64,000 nt of DNA from Amoebidium appalachense (Eukaryota; Ichthyosporea), in contig CAVNZM010000001.1 in assembly GCA_963693365.1 (NCBI GenBank), forward strand, positions 12,710,001-12,774,000. The letters run 5' to 3'. Positions 17,862-29,100 of the stretch are shown here, one piece after another. Under the pieces are notes generated by a model. That model searched no databases and had not been told where the DNA came from. It worked only from the letters and a program-made list of their open reading frames with translations. The first letter of the stretch is position 1, and each line of letters begins with the position of its first letter. The position numbers and the translations under genes were made by a program.

Positions 17862-19362
17862 GGGCCTGTTTGGCAACGCGGAGTTACGAACTCCGGCGTA
17901 GACCGTATACGCCGGGTATCAAATCAGTATCCAGATTCTGACTTGTAATCCGGATTTAGGTCAAAACCACCGCTCGTGCCAAACAGACAACACTTTTTTC
18001 AGCTTAGTTTACCAAGTCACATTGCGCAAGTTTTACGTTGATCGGAGTGCGCATACTTTGCACGTATATCGTACCTAGGACTCAGTACTATTTTTTTTGT
18101 AGTGACTGTGCAGTGTCCCGTATGTATGTATTTGTATACACTGTGATGATACCATTTGCATATATAACAACAACAACGTTTCCGGTTGCAAAACCACTAT
18201 GTATTTAGCACGAAACATGGCCCTCCCGGCCGCAATTGCAGCAATTGCATTCTTTGCTTCCCCCTATACTACAGGCATCTTGTCGGTTCAGACAATCTTG
18301 ACCGATGTGCAAAAGATTGTCTAATGGTAAAAAAAAAGTTGCCTACAAGTTGGCCGCGAAGAGGAAGAATAGTTGAGGGGGGGCTTGTTTTTATACGACC
18401 TACCACACGTGGCCGGCTGTGTGTGGCTGTGTCGCAGCCTGCGCTCGGCCGCGGGCTGTCGCAGGCTCACCAGCAAGGCATGCTACAGCCGGTGACAACG
18501 GACTTTCCGTTTGGCGCCTTTTCCACTTTAACTTTTTTTGGCTATATTGTACTGCCGACAATTGGCCGAGAGAGAAATGTATGTACGTTTCATATGCGCA
18601 GCAGATGAAAGATGTTTCACGGATCACTTCGGGCGCAGGCAGCCGGGCGGCCCATGACGTCACGGGCCGCGGCGCCAGGCGCAGCCGCAGCGGCGGCTGA
18701 CATCGGTCTGGCGCAGCGCCTGACGTCAGGCGCCACCAGCGCCGGTATTTCCGGCGCAGCACACTGCAGATGCAGGCCACCTTCGTTTTCGCCGTGTGCT
18801 GCACGTACGGTTTTTGTTAGCACGATTGCGTTTTCGGTGGCTAGCACACGGCGGCTCCCACCCACCCACCTCTCAGTCTGTATACATGACGGTGTACGTA
18901 TGCGACTGTGACTGGCTCACAGCCCGATTGCAGCGGCAATAAAGCATGTCGAGGCGGGGCCCAGCCCCGGCTGGTGCGGGGGGGGCTCATGGCATGGACC
19001 CCCCCTGGCGGCCCCCGCCTCGGCCAGCCCCTTGGGTGCAGGCACGACGGCCTGCACTCCACGGACACGGGGGGCATGAGGCAAGCACGAGTGAGTGATG
19101 TGAAAAAAGGTCTCACGACATGAATTTTCATTGGTTTAGACCTTCACACGGCGTTGAACATTTCGCGCATAATCCACCTCCGGAGGTGGATTATAGAAAT
19201 TGGAGTACAAGCGATGTCCAAGGGGTTTGAAACCCGGCGTACACAGGCCAGATTGGGCCGTCTGTTTGGCATCGCGGATTTCAGAAAATCCGCTTTAGCC
19301 CTAACTCCAAAATCGGCTTACTCCGGAGTATGGCCGCTAACTCCGCGTTGCCAAACAGGCCC
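17862..19362. mobile_element. 1.5-kb PIF/Harbinger-like non-autonomous TIR element
   Basis: Perfect 25-bp terminal inverted repeats (left 17862-17886, starting GGGCCTGTTTGGCAACG; right 19338-19362) are flanked by TTA at 17859-17861 and 19363-19365. A TTA duplication and GGGCC-type ends are characteristic of the PIF/Harbinger (Tourist) group. No open frame resembles a transposase or its Myb-like partner, so it is non-autonomous. The interior carries a GC-rich part with two TGACGTCA palindromes (near 18656 and 18721) and a perfect 26-bp palindrome at 19169. Confidence 0.85.
19169..19194. repeat. perfect 26-bp palindrome
   Basis: ATAATCCACCTCC is followed immediately by its reverse complement with no spacer, inside the PIF/Harbinger-like element. 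Confidence 0.95.
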
Positions 19363-19365
19363 TTA

Positions 19366-20733
19366 GCAAGGGCCGCAGTTTGGCCGACAACGTTTACTGG
19401 CAAATGTATTTACATGTGGTTCGGCTATATACAATATATTATCTTTAGAAGCATAAATGCTACAAATTATTGATGCAGGATATCTTCTGAGCAACTTGTG
19501 ATTTTCTCAAAGGTGGTGCACATCCACAGCGCATGGCATTCCTCTGCTGGTGCCCCACGACCGGCCATTATTCATGGATATCGGTCAACTCATGGGTCAC
19601 CCTGACACCCTCCCACCGGCCGTAGGCCACTAGTCTACAGCAAGAGTAATTTATAGATTCTAATTCTAAACTGCAAAGGATAAAGCATTGTTATGCATTG
19701 AAATTTCTTTCTGTGTGTTTTTTTTTTTTTTTTTTTTTTTTTGCCCTAGACTGGCATTCGCAATGATCTGCGACCGATCGATTGACCGCCCGGCCGGGGT
19801 CGCGAAGCCTTGCCTAACACGTACTGACGTGTTGCCGCACGTGCGACGTTATACATCTACTCAGGCGGCAGTAAAAAAAAAAAAAAAGAAAAAAGAAAGG
19901 AGACACCGCCTCAATAGGTGGTAGAAGCCTTGCAGCACACCGCCAAAAGTACATATGTACGCGGCAGGTCCACACACTATACCGTTCAACTTCTTTGCTT
20001 CTTAACTTTTTTGTAGACTTTCTCATGACTAGTACTGCGCGTATATTTCTAACAAGCTAATTACTGTATAAAGTACTTACACAAAAGCGCCCAGCAGCTT
20101 AGCCACTCTACATAGGTCATGAGTTTCAGCCTGTCAGACCTAAAGTAGCGCCCTGTGCACATGCTCTTCCATAATGTCACGGTTGGACCCGTTTTGTGAC
20201 ATTATCATGGGTAGAAAAAGTGGGAGGGAGAAAGAAAGGGACTTAGAAAGATTGAGAGCGACATACAGAGCGAAGGAAAAAGACAGAGATTTGCAAGCAG
20301 GTAGACAAGTCGTAGAGCCCGGAGGTGGAGAAAGGTGAAAGGAGGGAGGTAGGGATTGAGAGGAGAGAAGGGGCGGGGCGAAACTTTGAAGGAAGAAGAA
20401 AGGGAGGGGAGGCGGAAAGGAGGAAAGATCTTGTCAATAAAAAAAAAGAAGAAAAAAGGAGACTATGGGGACGGAGAAGTTCTTTTTTTTTTTTTTTTTT
20501 TTGGGTGGGGGGGGGGGGGGGGGGAGGGGGGGGGGGGAGGGGGGGGGGGGGGGGGGGGGGGGACTGAAGGCAGGCATACAGGCAAGAGGGCCCTGAGCAC
20601 CCTGGCCGATATATATAGAAACAGGTACACGCGTACGGGACTAAACTACAGGGATGACCTAGCAGAGAATGTAAGTCAAGGGGAAAACAATAAGGTAGTA
20701 CGGGAAAACGTTGTGTGTACGCTTGTGAAAGGG

Positions 20734-20767
<34 letters not shown>

Positions 20768-20772
20768 GCGGC

Positions 20773-20823
<51 letters not shown>

Positions 20824-20887
20824 CGTGCGTGTGTGAGTGTGTGCGTGTGTGTGTGTGTGTGTCTTTGTGTGTGTTTGTGTCTGTGCC
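19366..20887. other. intergenic region left of the retrotransposon block
   Basis: No gene is seen. It contains T and A homopolymers (about 19720-19741 and 19872-19885), a hairpin with 10-bp arms ATAATGTCAC/GTGACATTAT (20171-20180 and 20196-20205), a purine-rich stretch (20220-20460), G tracts at 20505-20562 and 20727-20767, and GT/GC repeats (20776-20887) that end at the copia insertion point. GTGCC (20883-20887) is the left target duplication. Confidence 0.55.
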
Positions 20888-21823
20888 TGTTAAATTGTAT
20901 AAGTAATTTGAGATGAAAGCAGAGACACAGTGGTGCAGTGTGAAAACACCACAGACACACACAACAACAAAACACGGAACGATCGGAGCAGTGTACACAA
21001 CAGACATCAATGTTTAGACACGACTAAACTCAATTTATTTTGATCTCGAATAAATACCTGAAATTCCCTTAAGTTAAATCCATACATGATTTCCGACCAG
21101 TCGGAAATCAGATCTATGTCTAAAATAACCAATCACAATTAACTGATTATTTCCCCGGATAGATCCGGAGACACAGGAACGCACACCATAGGTCACAGCT
21201 ATAAGAAAGAAATGAGGTGAAGAGTAACGAGGAAAGAGGTGATGTTTCTAACCTATCATCGGCTACAAAGACTCAGACATTTTCTGACTAAGTCCACTGA
21301 TTGGATATAGTACGGCAACACACAAAACAAAAGTGGTTGACTAAGCTATGAATCATACCTGACAAGCTAAAGTGTAACCTAAGTGTTTTTCTACCAATCA
21401 AAACATAACGAGTAATATAAATCTACTCAACGTATATTAGTGAGAGAGAAATATAATTATGTGAAAGGAAACAAGAGAAGAAAGAAAGAGAAAAGAAAGA
21501 AGAAGAAAGAGGAAAAAGAAAAGAAAGCAGGACAGAAAACACGAACATGAAAACACAGTTATAACCGAAGATATTCATGTACACATAACATGTACACGTT
21601 TCTCCCTCACTGGGTAGACTCGTGTACCTATAATCAGTTGCTGTAATCGATATCTAAACACACGAATATAGCCGACACAACACGATTACAAGTACTCAAA
21701 TACACTGGAGATCGATGTCATAATTTACGTACAAGGAGCACATCTCTTTCACTAAGTAAATGAATGAAAACATAACACGAACTGAGAAGATCTTACAATA
21801 TGTGAATACTACGTATTACAACA
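20888..21823 (-). repeat. copia 3' LTR, 936 bp
   Basis: It begins TGTTGTAATACG and ends TTTAACA on the minus strand (TG...CA ends). It is virtually identical to 30428-31362. Confidence 0.95.
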
Positions 21824-21832
21824 TCCCCACTT
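21824..21832 (-). other. copia polypurine tract
   Basis: AAGTGGGGA on the minus strand directly adjoins the TGTTG start of the 3' LTR, the expected plus-strand priming site for reverse transcription. Confidence 0.75.
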
Positions 21833-21935
21833 AAGACTTTGAAGTTTGTGTTATCATATCCCCACTGAACTAGTGAAATCTCCCCACTTGAGAACAGAAA
21901 CGGAAAAAAAAAATTAAAGTGTGGACTTTTCCCGG

Positions 21936-22136
21936 GGGGGGGGGGGGGGGGGGAGAAGGGGGGGGGGGGGGGGGGGGGGGGGGAAGGGGGGGGGGGGAAG
22001 GGGGGGGGGGGGGGGGGGGGGGGGGAAGGGGGGGGGAAGGGGGGGGGGGGGAGGGGGGGAAGGGGGGGGGGGGGAGGGGGGGGAAGGGGGGGGGAAGGGG
22101 GGGGGGGGGAGGGGGGGGGGGGGGAAGGGGGGGAAG
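21936..22136. repeat. 200-base pure purine tract (G runs separated by AA)
   Basis: G runs are interrupted only by A or AA. It lies between the end of the copia RNase H frame and the 3' LTR. Exact G counts are likely to be unstable or mis-assembled. Confidence 0.9.
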
Positions 22137-22593
22137 GAACCGGGGCAAAAACAACGAATATATATAACGTGTATAGTCGGGGTTTGATTAACTGGGTTTT
22201 AAACCAGTGAAAGATAGAGTAGAGTCATGGTACAGGTCAAACCTTATATATAAACCCTAAGTGGGCATACCCACAAAGGCAATACATGAAATAATGATTA
22301 TGATAAAGTAACTTGAAGTAGTAAACATGAGAAAATCACTCTTCAGTTGAAGTAGGACGGGTCAATCCACAATATCCGGTAAACAAAGTCGAGCACGATG
22401 GTGGACATGACTCGGGCCGGGGAGGGGTTTGGTGAGGATGTCAGCTAAGTTGTGGGCTGACTCAACGTAGTGGACAACCACGTCCCCACTTGCAATGTAG
22501 TCCTTGGTGTTGTGATACCGGACGGCAATGTGTTTGGTACGGTGCTTGATGCCGGTGGAGTTGACGATGGCAATGGTGGACTGGTTGTCACAG

Positions 22594-23073
22594 TGTAAAC
22601 AACTGTACACATGAACTGTACATGTTTACTAAAGAATGTGATCTACTAGCACACGATTCGTGCTTTGTCATGAATATCACATAAATATTATGTCCGCACC
22701 AATAGGACTCACTCTGACCTAAGAATTGAACCATATATGGTTCTTCAGCTGCATACCACATAAACGAAGTGAACCAATAAGAGGTTTGCATAAATAGGAC
22801 AAAGGTCTGACTGGCTCGGACCGCACCAGAATCACGAATGGCATGTTGCCACCCGCGCTGGCCGCGGATGAACCAATCCTGGGCCTTGATCCGAAACCTG
22901 GGGGCTATATAACAAAGCCGTCCCAGTACGGGGATCACATCAGTGAAGTCTGAGACAGACTGAGTCGGCCCATAGTAAAAGCAACCTGGCCGCGTGTGCC
23001 TTTCTACCCGTTCTCTGTCTTTATTTTGATTCAGTTGTACTCTGCCTTATCCTAACTAGTCCAACTGTTTACA
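22594..23073 (+). repeat. 5' LTR of the nested element, 480 bp
   Basis: Same length and, as far as read, same sequence as 25701-26180. It contains a TATATAA motif near 22913 that could serve as promoter. Confidence 0.95.
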
Positions 23074-23130
23074 TTGGCGACCGCGGCAGGACACTGTTAT
23101 ACATTGCCAACTGTTTACATTGGCGACCAC
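23061..23130 (+). repeat. duplicated LTR-end/primer-site segment
   Basis: The sequence CCAACTGTTTACATTGGCGACC occurs at the LTR-interior junction and again about 48 bases further in, so the last bases of the LTR plus the putative primer-binding site are present twice. After it, TTCAAGAATCTCACATC-type leader repeats follow to 23215. Confidence 0.8.
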
Positions 23131-23218
23131 GCAGTTCAAGAATCTCGAATCCTTCGAATCTCACATCTTTCAATCAGTTCAAGAATCTCACATCTTTCAA
23201 TCAGCTCAAGAATCTCCC

Positions 23219-23278
23219 ATGGCCGATCACAATCCTTATTACCCCGATGATAGGCACATCTTTCCTTGTCCGGCTTAG
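23219..23278 (+). pseudogene. start of a gag-like frame ended by an early stop
   Basis: The first ATG after the leader gives 19 codons (MADHNPYYPDD...) and then TAG at 23276. The same frame is open again for about 45 codons beyond the stop. It fits the position of gag but has no recognisable domain. Confidence 0.35.
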
Positions 23279-24141
23279 AATATATACACCGACAAGTTTG
23301 AAGTGGCCAGCCCACCTACACGGAAAGAATTGAAAGCATGTAAAACTTCTTTTGCTACGACACATCAAAAATGTGAAGAAAAACGAATACACAACGAAAC
23401 AACGAATACACGAACAAACGAATAAAGAATTGCTAACGAAGCAATGAACCAACGAAAAACGAACCATCACGAATACGCAATGAAATAAAGAATTAACGAC
23501 AAGCGAATGCATAGAGGAAATACGAAATGAATGCAACACAAAACAAAACAAAGTAACGAAGTTATCAAACGACAAAAAACGAAAAACGAAAGCAAAATGA
23601 AATGGAAATACGAAAATGAAAGAACGAATGCACAACACTGCTTGGGTTGCAATGCACACAGCCCCCTCTATGTTACGAAGAAAAGAAAACCGTTGCCCTT
23701 GCGTGCATTGCGCTATTGCACACTGTCATCGTGTCCATGCCACCGCATGCACCTCCACACTCGCAAGCCAGATGCACGGCCACTTTCAGCACGAATGCAT
23801 TTAAAGAAGAAGATAGTCGCTGTTCCTATAGCATTGAGGACATAAGGTGCTGTGAAAGTAGTTTTGCATGCATGCTTCGAATTTCTTGCTGTTTTCGAAT
23901 ACAGCATGCCCCATAGTTTAGCGCACAGGATGCACAACATGCGCATGAATGTATGCTGGCATGCCTAAACACATTACGAACATATGCCTCGTGTATGGCG
24001 GCCCTTCCTGGTGCCACGCCCTAACGAATTTGCACTCTTGGTGCACAAAAGGCATGTAATAAAGTCGATGCAGAACTTTTGTTCATGCATGTGAAAAACA
24101 AAGAAGGTGTTGGGTACGAATTTTAAGGTGAATGCCCGTCT

Positions 24142-24456
24142 GTGGCAATACTGTGTAACATACCAATTACACTGTCAAGCCTTGCACTAGCTGCCGGCAC
24201 ACCCCCACCAGAACAAAAGAATGTGGTATGGGCACCGTTCCCTCACAACCCCAGCATACAGTGTCAGTATTTTGGCTGGAAGCCTTTCAGTTTCGAATTA
24301 CGAATACCCTCCTTCACTACTGAAGAAAGTGACGTGGAAGACGAATACGAATACGAATGCAAGGTGTTGTTGACTAACACATCGGACCATCATGTGTACC
24401 TAGGCCCTGGTACGGAGGTGACCATGTTATTCCCTTGCAATATGATGACACTGTAA
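24142..24456 (+). pseudogene. 104-codon frame of unknown function in the nested element
   Basis: The frame opens without an ATG and ends at TAA 24454-24456. Its last 30 residues (VLLTNTSDHHVYLGPGTEVT and following) have the alternating hydrophobic pattern and N-x-S...G pattern reminiscent of a dUTPase-type beta strand and turn, but the catalytic motifs are not identifiable. The acidic stretch EESDVEDEYEYE precedes it. Confidence 0.2.
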
Positions 24457-25688
24457 CAATTTAGCACGTGCATACCCCACCAATGGGCACATGCGGGAGA
24501 CAACCCCACAAGCTGCCTTATTGGGCACCTCTGCTAAAACGAATATTCTTCTCACGAAGGAACAGAAGAATGCCACGAACACGAACCACACACCCCCCAG
24601 GCAGCTACTTACGTCTGATGTATGAAAGTAGTAGGTGTGTGAATGGGGTAACTACATGAACACCAACACGAAAGCAAGCACAGCACAAAGCAGTTCCACG
24701 AATACGAATGGTTTTGGTACACACAATGAACAGAACCTACAGTAGGGCCACCTACAAAAGAAGCAGAGGATGGGGCACCATCCAGACCTGCACTGGAGGA
24801 TATGAAGATACGAGGCGCGCTCACGAAGTTGCTTACAAAAGAAAGGGCGACTTTGACGACTTTTCTTTTTAGGCCAAGCCTCCAGAAGAATGTATTATGC
24901 CTGGAATCCCCCTGCTCAACGAAAAATGGCTGGCAAATGGGATACGAAAACTGCTCACGAATGGAAGCATGTGTTTTCTGAAGAAGACTTGCTCTGCCTA
25001 CCCTCTTCTTATGAATTATGAACCGGGTTTTTAATGGTTCTGACGGGCTGATATATTTCTTTATGTCGCCCAACGAAGAACACTTAGGGCATTCTTATTC
25101 ATGTTATTCCCGGCTCCGATGATGCAGGGTTAAAGCTGAAAGGAAAGAAGTGCTCTTTGTTCATGAAAGAAGTGGCTTTTCCGGCCATGGTGACTCGCCT
25201 TACAGTCTTAAGGTAGAACCGGGATAAGGAGCAGTGGCTAAGCCTTGAAGCTATCCACCACTACCTGAGCTACGAAGTGACCTAAGGCTTGAGTTATATT
25301 CATTATCGAATGTTTGGTATGATCATTCATCCACACAACTAAATTACTCGCAATTGAAAACGAATCTGCGGGAGTGTCCTAAAAAGGAAAAATTCCCCAA
25401 AAAGGAAAATATTACTTCTACAGAAAAGGCCAAGCACAGAGACGAAGCGAACAATCCGCACGCACACTCTGCAACAATCTTCGCCACGAAAATGAAAACA
25501 CAGAAGAATGCTGCATGAATTTGTGTTTTGGCAAATGAAGAAGTGCTCATAGACGTGCACAACTCTATTCCACCGTCCTTGCTCTGTTCTGTCCAGCAGC
25601 TCGGCACACACAAGAATTCTCGCTGAAGGTTGTTTATCGCCTCTCAGCCTGGTGGTTTGCTTGTCTAACGACACCACCAGGCTCCCGA

Positions 25689-25700
25689 CAAGGGGGGGAG
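25689..25700 (+). other. polypurine tract of the nested element
   Basis: A purine run AAGGGGGGGAG immediately precedes the TGTAAAC start of the 3' LTR. Confidence 0.8.
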
Positions 25701-26180
25701 TGTAAACAACTGTACACATGAACTGTACATGTTTACTAAAGAATGTGATCTACTAGCACACGATTCGTGCTTTGTCATGAATATCACATAAATATTATGT
25801 CCGCACCAATAGGACTCACTCTGACCTAAGAATTGAACCATATATGGTTCTTCAGCTGCATACCACATAAACGAAGTGAACCAATAAGAGGTTTGCATAA
25901 ATAGGACAAAGGTCTGACTGGCTCGGACCGCACCAGAATCACGAATGGCATGTTGCCACCCGCGCTGGCCGCGGATGAACCAATCCTGGGCCTTGATCCG
26001 AAACCTGGGGGCTATATAACAAAGCCGTCCCAGTACGGGGATCACATCAGTGAAGTCTGAGACAGACTGAGTCGGCCCATAGTAAAAGCAACCTGGCCGC
26101 GTGTGCCTTTCTACCCGTTCTCTGTCTTTATTTTGATTCAGTTGTACTCTGCCTTATCCTAACTAGTCCAACTGTTTACA
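25701..26180 (+). repeat. 3' LTR of the nested element, 480 bp
   Basis: Matches 22594-23073 throughout. It is followed directly by the CACAG duplication and the resumed copia RNase H sequence. Confidence 0.95.
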
Positions 26181-29100
26181 CACAGTACACCGGAGTCGGG
26201 GCAAGCATGGGACAGCCGAGTTCCTTGAAGAGGTCACGGACCCAAGCAACTTCTTGGGTGCCAGCATTGAGAGCAATCAGCTCAGCTTCAGTGGTGCTGG
26301 TGGCCGTGATGGGCTGGAGCTTGGAGTACCAGATGATGGGCATACCAGCAAACTCGATAATGTAGCCGGTGGTAGACTTCTTGCTGTCGGCACAACCAGC
26401 AAAGTCAGCATCCGTGTAGCATTCGAGTATGGGGGACTGGGTGGCCGAGTACTTGTAGTCAATGCCAAGGTCAATGGTGCCGAGCAGGTACCGGGCCACA
26501 CGACGGAGAAGGTCCCAGTGAGTCTTGCCGGGGTTGGTGCTGAACCGACCAAGGAAGCCGATGGCATAGGCAATGTCGGGACGTGTGCACCGGGCCACCC
26601 AGAGGAGACGGCCGAGTAACTCACGGTAGGGCACGGTGAACGGTTGGGGGGGGCAGTCAGCCAGGGAGACGGTGGTGCCTGCAGGGATGGGGGTAGACTT
26701 GGACTTGGCATCATGGTGAGGTTGAAGTCGTGGATGATATCCATGATGTAAGACCTCTGGTGCATGTGGAGGTGATGGGGATCAGAGTGATTAAAATCAA
26801 CACCGAGCATACGGTCAAATGGACTCATACGACAGCTGGCCATCTTGCTGATGTGGGCAGCCAGGTCACTGGCAGCAGTAGAACCCCGGGTGTTGGTGAT
26901 GGTGGAGTCGTCGACGTAGTTACCAGCCCGAACCACATCGTTGTTGGGGAAGAACCGGAGGTAGATGCACGGGTCGGTCTTAGTACGGGTCAGGCCATGG
27001 GCAAGAAGAATGCCGTCGAGGAAGTCGTACCAAGCCTTGGAGGCTTGCTTGAGGCCGTACAGGGCTTTCTTGAGTCTCCAGACCTTGCCAAGTGTGGCCA
27101 TGGTGATGAATCCCGGGGGTTGTTTCATGTAGATGGTCTCGGTGAGTGGGCTGTTGAGAAAGGCCGTAGACACGTCGAGTTGATGGATGTCATGACCTTC
27201 AACAACGGCCAGAGCTAGGATGGCACGGAGAGCAGCCGGACGGATGACAGGGCTCTCAATCAACTCATAGTCAACACCGTATTGCTGACTGAAGCCTTGA
27301 GCAACACCACGTGCCTTGATCTTGGTGTCACCAGCCGAGTTGAGAGTTTTCTCGGAGACAATCCACTTGAAGCCGACGATGTTAGCACCAGGGGGAGGGT
27401 CAACAAGTTCAAAGATGTCTTTGTCGACGAAGGCTTGATACTCAGCAGTCAGGGCTGACTTGACCTGGTCACCATTGGGTCCGGAACACAGTTGACGGAC
27501 AAGTTTGGGTAGTTGGTCGATGTTGATGGGGGGACCGGGGGGACTGGGAGGGTGGTGGTGGCTTGAAGTCCAACCTTGCCCTGTAGACGGGCAGAACGAC
27601 GGGGTGCAGGAACCGGGGGAGGTGGAGACGGTGGGGGGGGAACTTGGAAGTTCGGAAGTGCAGGGGGGGCAACCTCCGGGCTGGACGGGGCCGAGTGGAA
27701 GTTGTCGGGGGTGCCGGGTCGGATGGGTGTGACGTTGCCAGGGGCAGGATGAGGGTCGGCAGGCTGGACGGGCACGGGGGCAGGGGGGCCGGTGGGGGGG
27801 GGTGTCGGGGGAACTACGATGGCAGGAGGGGGGCCAGAGTACACCAGACAAACATCATCTTCAGTGTCAACTGTGGGGGGTGGGGTGGTCGAGGTAGCAG
27901 TGGTGTCGGGGGTCGGAAGTGTTGATGGAATGTCGGACGGGAGATAAGCTGATTCGTCGAAAATCACATCACGGAAGAGGCCGACACGATGGGTGGTGGG
28001 ATTGAAAATCCGGTGGCAGTGTGATTGAAGATCATAGCCGATATACATGCCGAGTTTGACGGTGGGGGCCAGCTTGTTCCGTTTAGAGGCTGGCACGTGA
28101 GTGTAGGCAGGGCAACCGAACACTTTGAGCTCGGAGATGTCGGGCTTGACACCGTAGAAAACCTCGAATGGTGTACGACCATTGGCAGTCGTGGACGGGG
28201 TGACGTTGATGATGTAGGCGGCATGTTGGAGGGCCTCAGCCCACAGTTTGGGGGACAGAGACTGATCTTGGACTTGATGGAGGAGGCAACGGACAATCTC
28301 TTGGAGGAACCGCATACGACGTTCAACATAGCCGTTCAGTTGAGGGCAGTCCACCGGAGCATAGCTGGCCTTGATGCCCTGGGAGAGGCAAAAAGCACGG
28401 GTAGCCTTGGAGGTGAACTCAGAGCGGGAGTCGAAGTGGTAGACACCAACTTTGGAGGGGGCATGGGTGGCAACGAGGTTGGTGTGAGCTGTGAGAATGT
28501 CCAGGGTGGTGGTACGGTCGGCCATCGGGTAGATCTTGACGAGTCCAGAGGCACGGCAGACAGTGACGAGAGCAACCTTGGAACCTCCGTACGATGTTGT
28601 GGTAGGCTCAAAAAAATCCCAATGCCATTCATGACCGGGGATGTTGGAGTGAGGACAGTCACCCTTGAACGGAGCCTTGGTGGTTTTACCCATAATGCAG
28701 CCATGACAATCAGGAACATCACAGTCGAGGACAGAGGAGGGGAGACCAATAACAAGGTCGTGTTTCACCATGTCCTTGATGCTGGTCATAGCACGGTGCC
28801 CCAGACGATGGTGCCAGATGGATGGGTTAACACTGGTGGTGGCAGCCAGAGCCACAGGACGAGTGGGTGGTTGAATGGTGTAGTCCTTGAAGTAATACAG
28901 ACCGTTGTGTAGACGGAGGTTGACGAGATGACGGCCGGTGAGTCGGTCGAAGAGGAATGACGGAGTGGAGGCATCGTTCAAATCACCCTTGATGTATTCG
29001 GCAGCAGCTTGGGATGTTGAAATGAGGAAGGCTTGGCCAGACGGGGTGTAGTAGGCTTCAATGGTAAGGGTGGCAGTGCCATGGTCGGTGGTGGTGTTGA

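Larger units (their letters stand above)
22594..26180 (+). mobile_element. nested non-autonomous LTR retrotransposon, 3587 bp
   Basis: This is inserted in the copia RNase H region. Two 480-bp LTRs (22594-23073 and 25701-26180) look identical by eye, and the element is flanked by CACAG at 22589-22593 and 26181-26185. LTR ends are TGTAAAC...GTTTACA. A TGGCGACC primer-site-like sequence follows the 5' LTR and a GGGGGGGAG polypurine tract precedes the 3' LTR. The 2.6-kb interior has no protease, reverse transcriptase or integrase. It begins with a short gag-like frame and is unusually rich in the pentamer ACGAA. It must have been mobilised by another element's proteins. Confidence 0.93.

Noticed and set aside
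28025-28912. 295-codon plus-strand frame opposite copia pol (and its counterpart at 62026-62940)
   Set aside because: These are antisense shadows of the copia integrase region, kept open by its codon composition.
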